DNA from: Spirochaetales bacterium
Lineage (GTDB): Bacteria; Spirochaetota; Spirochaetia; SZUA-6; DRHE01
DNA: 5,657 nt
Direction of reading: 5' to 3'
Assembly: GCA_016930895.1 (NCBI GenBank)
Contig: JAFGFV010000222.1
Coordinates: 1 to 5,657 of the forward strand
The notes beneath the pieces were generated by a model. The model worked only from the letters and a program-made list of their open reading frames with translations. It made no database searches and was not told where the DNA came from. Positions 4,425 through 5,657 of the stretch are shown one piece after another. The translations under genes were made by a program, and so were the position numbers. Every line of letters begins with the position of its first letter. Position 1 is the stretch's first letter.

Positions 4425-5657
4425 ATGAAAACGATCAAGATACTCTCGGCGGCGGCGCTGGCAGCCGTCCTGTTCGCGGGGCTGATCGGGCCCGCTGCCC
4501 TGTTCGCTCAAGGCTCATCAGAGAGCGGGGGCTCCGGTGCGGCCGGCGCTGGCCCGGCCGCGGCGACTTCCGCGGCGGACATACCGCTCTCGAAGGTGGT
4601 GCTCTTTTCCAGCGGAGTCGGGTATTTCCAGCGCGAGGGCACGGTGGACGGGAACTCCAAGCTGGAGCTATCGTTTCGGACTGCGGACGTCAATGATCTG
4701 CTGAAGAGCCTGATCGCCCGGGACTTCGACGGCGGCCAGGTTGCCGCCGTGAACTACGCCTCCCGGGACCCGATCACCCGGACCCTGCGCAGCTTCGCGG
4801 TCGACCTGACCTCCGATCCCGACCTGGCCGGGATCCTGGCCCAGGTCCGGGGCGAGGCGGTGGAGCTGTCCGCCCCCCAGCGCCTGCGGGGTACCATCGT
4901 GGGGGTGGAGGCGAGGCAGAACCCGGAGGGGGTTCCCGTCACCTACCTGAACCTCCTGACGGAGGGGGGGCTGCGCAGCGTATCCCTGGCGGAAGTGGAG
5001 GAGATCCGCTTCCTCGACCAGGGGCTGGACCAGGAGTTCCGCCAGGCCCTGGCGGTGCTGGCCCAGGGGCGCAGTACCGACCGCAGGCGCGTGGCGGTGC
5101 GCTTTACCGGGGAGGGGCGCCGGCGGGTGCAGGTGGGCTACCTGCTGGAGACGCCGGTGTGGAAGACCAGCTACCGCCTCGTCCTCGGGGAAGGGGACCG
5201 GCACTTCCTGCAGGGGTGGGCGATCGTCGAGAACACCAGCGAGGAAGACTGGCGGGAGGTCTCGCTCCGCCTGGTTTCCGGCCGGCCGATCTCCTTCATC
5301 ATGGACCTGTACCGCCCCCTCTACGTGCCCCGGCCGGTGGTGCAGCCGGAGCTGTACTCCTCCCTGCGCCCCCAGCGCTACGACGAGGACCTGAGCGCCG
5401 GCGGACGCCTGGCCGAGGCCGGCGCCAGGGCGCCTGCGCCCGAGGCTCCGGCCGCCCGCATGAAGTCCGCCCCGGCCCCTTCCATGGCCCGCTCGGAGCT
5501 CTACGAAGAAGCCGAAGCGTACCTGGCTGACGAGCCCATGGACCTGAGCCAGGGGGTGAGCGCCCTGGCTCAGGCCGGGGAGGCGGGGAGCTTCTTCGAG
5601 TACCGGATCGCGGTGCCGGTCACCCTGCCGCGCCAGGAGTCGGCCATGCTGCCGATC
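4425..5657 (+). CDS. Exported DUF4139-domain protein (3'-truncated by window edge)
   Basis: The first 411 codons are present and the frame is open to the right edge. Residues 1-28 are a Sec signal peptide: Lys2 and Lys5, a hydrophobic core, and a likely cut after Ala28 in L-F-A-Q. A Gly/Ser/Ala linker follows to about 51, so the mature protein is in the periplasm or outside the cell. Residues 53-215 are the N-terminal beta-rich region (K-V-V-L-F-S-S-G-V-G-Y-F, V-N-D-L-L-K-S-L, Y-A-S-R-D-P). The DUF4139 region begins near 220 with G-Y-L-L-E-T-P-V-W-K-T-S-Y-R-L (238-252) and G-W-A-I-V-E-N-T-S-E-E-D-W (264-276), then resumes at 390 with F-F-E-Y-R-I and S-A-M-L-P-I. A Pro/Ala-rich stretch at about 325-356 lies between. 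The family has no established biochemical function. Translation start: AGGGGA (4405-4410) is 14 nt from the ATG, longer than usual, but the signal peptide fixes the start well. It appears separate from the upstream metabolic operon. Confidence 0.88.
   Translation, partial: MKTIKILSAAALAAVLFAGLIGPAALFAQGSSESGGSGAAGAGPAAATSAADIPLSKVVLFSSGVGYFQREGTVDGNSKLELSFRTADVNDLLKSLIARDFDGGQVAAVNYASRDPITRTLRSFAVDLTSDPDLAGILAQVRGEAVELSAPQRLRGTIVGVEARQNPEGVPVTYLNLLTEGGLRSVSLAEVEEIRFLDQGLDQEFRQALAVLAQGRSTDRRRVAVRFTGEGRRRVQVGYLLETPVWKTSYRLVLGEGDRHFLQGWAIVENTSEEDWREVSLRLVSGRPISFIMDLYRPLYVPRPVVQPELYSSLRPQRYDEDLSAGGRLAEAGARAPAPEAPAARMKSAPAPSMARSELYEEAEAYLADEPMDLSQGVSALAQAGEAGSFFEYRIAVPVTLPRQESAMLPI

Noticed and set aside
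4668..5204. Minus-strand open frame of 178 codons opposite the DUF4139 gene
   Set aside because: It lies fully inside a plus-strand gene with signal peptide and conserved motifs; no recognisable domain in the shadow.
1..5657. CRISPR arrays, tRNA or rRNA genes, insertion sequences, phage or defence genes
   Set aside because: No direct-repeat arrays, cloverleaf-like segments, terminal inverted repeats or transposase, nuclease or phage motifs were seen on reading both strands.

Overview
The window is GC-rich bacterial DNA, coding almost end to end. It has bacterial ribosome-binding sites, GTG and TTG starts, and one Sec-type signal peptide. Lineage cannot be fixed from the sequence. The signal peptide ending in L-F-A-Q and the DUF4139 family would suit a high-GC spirochaete or another free-living, possibly anaerobic bacterium, but this is only a guess.

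Positions 2-3628 look like one plus-strand operon. In order it encodes the C-terminal third of a zinc-type medium-chain alcohol dehydrogenase (cut by the left edge), an M24 creatinase/Xaa-Pro-peptidase-like enzyme, a small MoaD/ThiS sulfur carrier, two tandem paralogues of type II 3-dehydroquinate dehydratase, and a xylose-isomerase-like TIM-barrel protein. Gaps are 15-25 nt except for one of 129 nt before the first dehydratase. No other shikimate-pathway gene is visible and the dehydratase gene is duplicated. A catabolic or specialised role for the cluster is therefore more likely than housekeeping aromatic synthesis.

The first dehydratase has a complete canonical active site. The second has Phe in place of the general-acid His. 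The M24 protein has Glu for one metal-binding Asp, and the TIM-barrel protein appears to lack two of four metal ligands. The operon thus combines ordinary folds with altered active sites. The substrate is unknown.

Positions 3629-4320 hold no complete plus-strand gene. On the minus strand lies a 149-codon frame matching only the C-terminal half of a transaldolase, without the part that carries the Schiff-base Lys. Next to it is a weaker hydrophobic frame resembling the end of an MFS transporter. Both look like gene remnants.

Positions 4321-4424 are a divergent intergenic region with a candidate promoter very close to the next start codon. From 4425 to the right edge runs an exported DUF4139-family protein, incomplete at its C-terminus.
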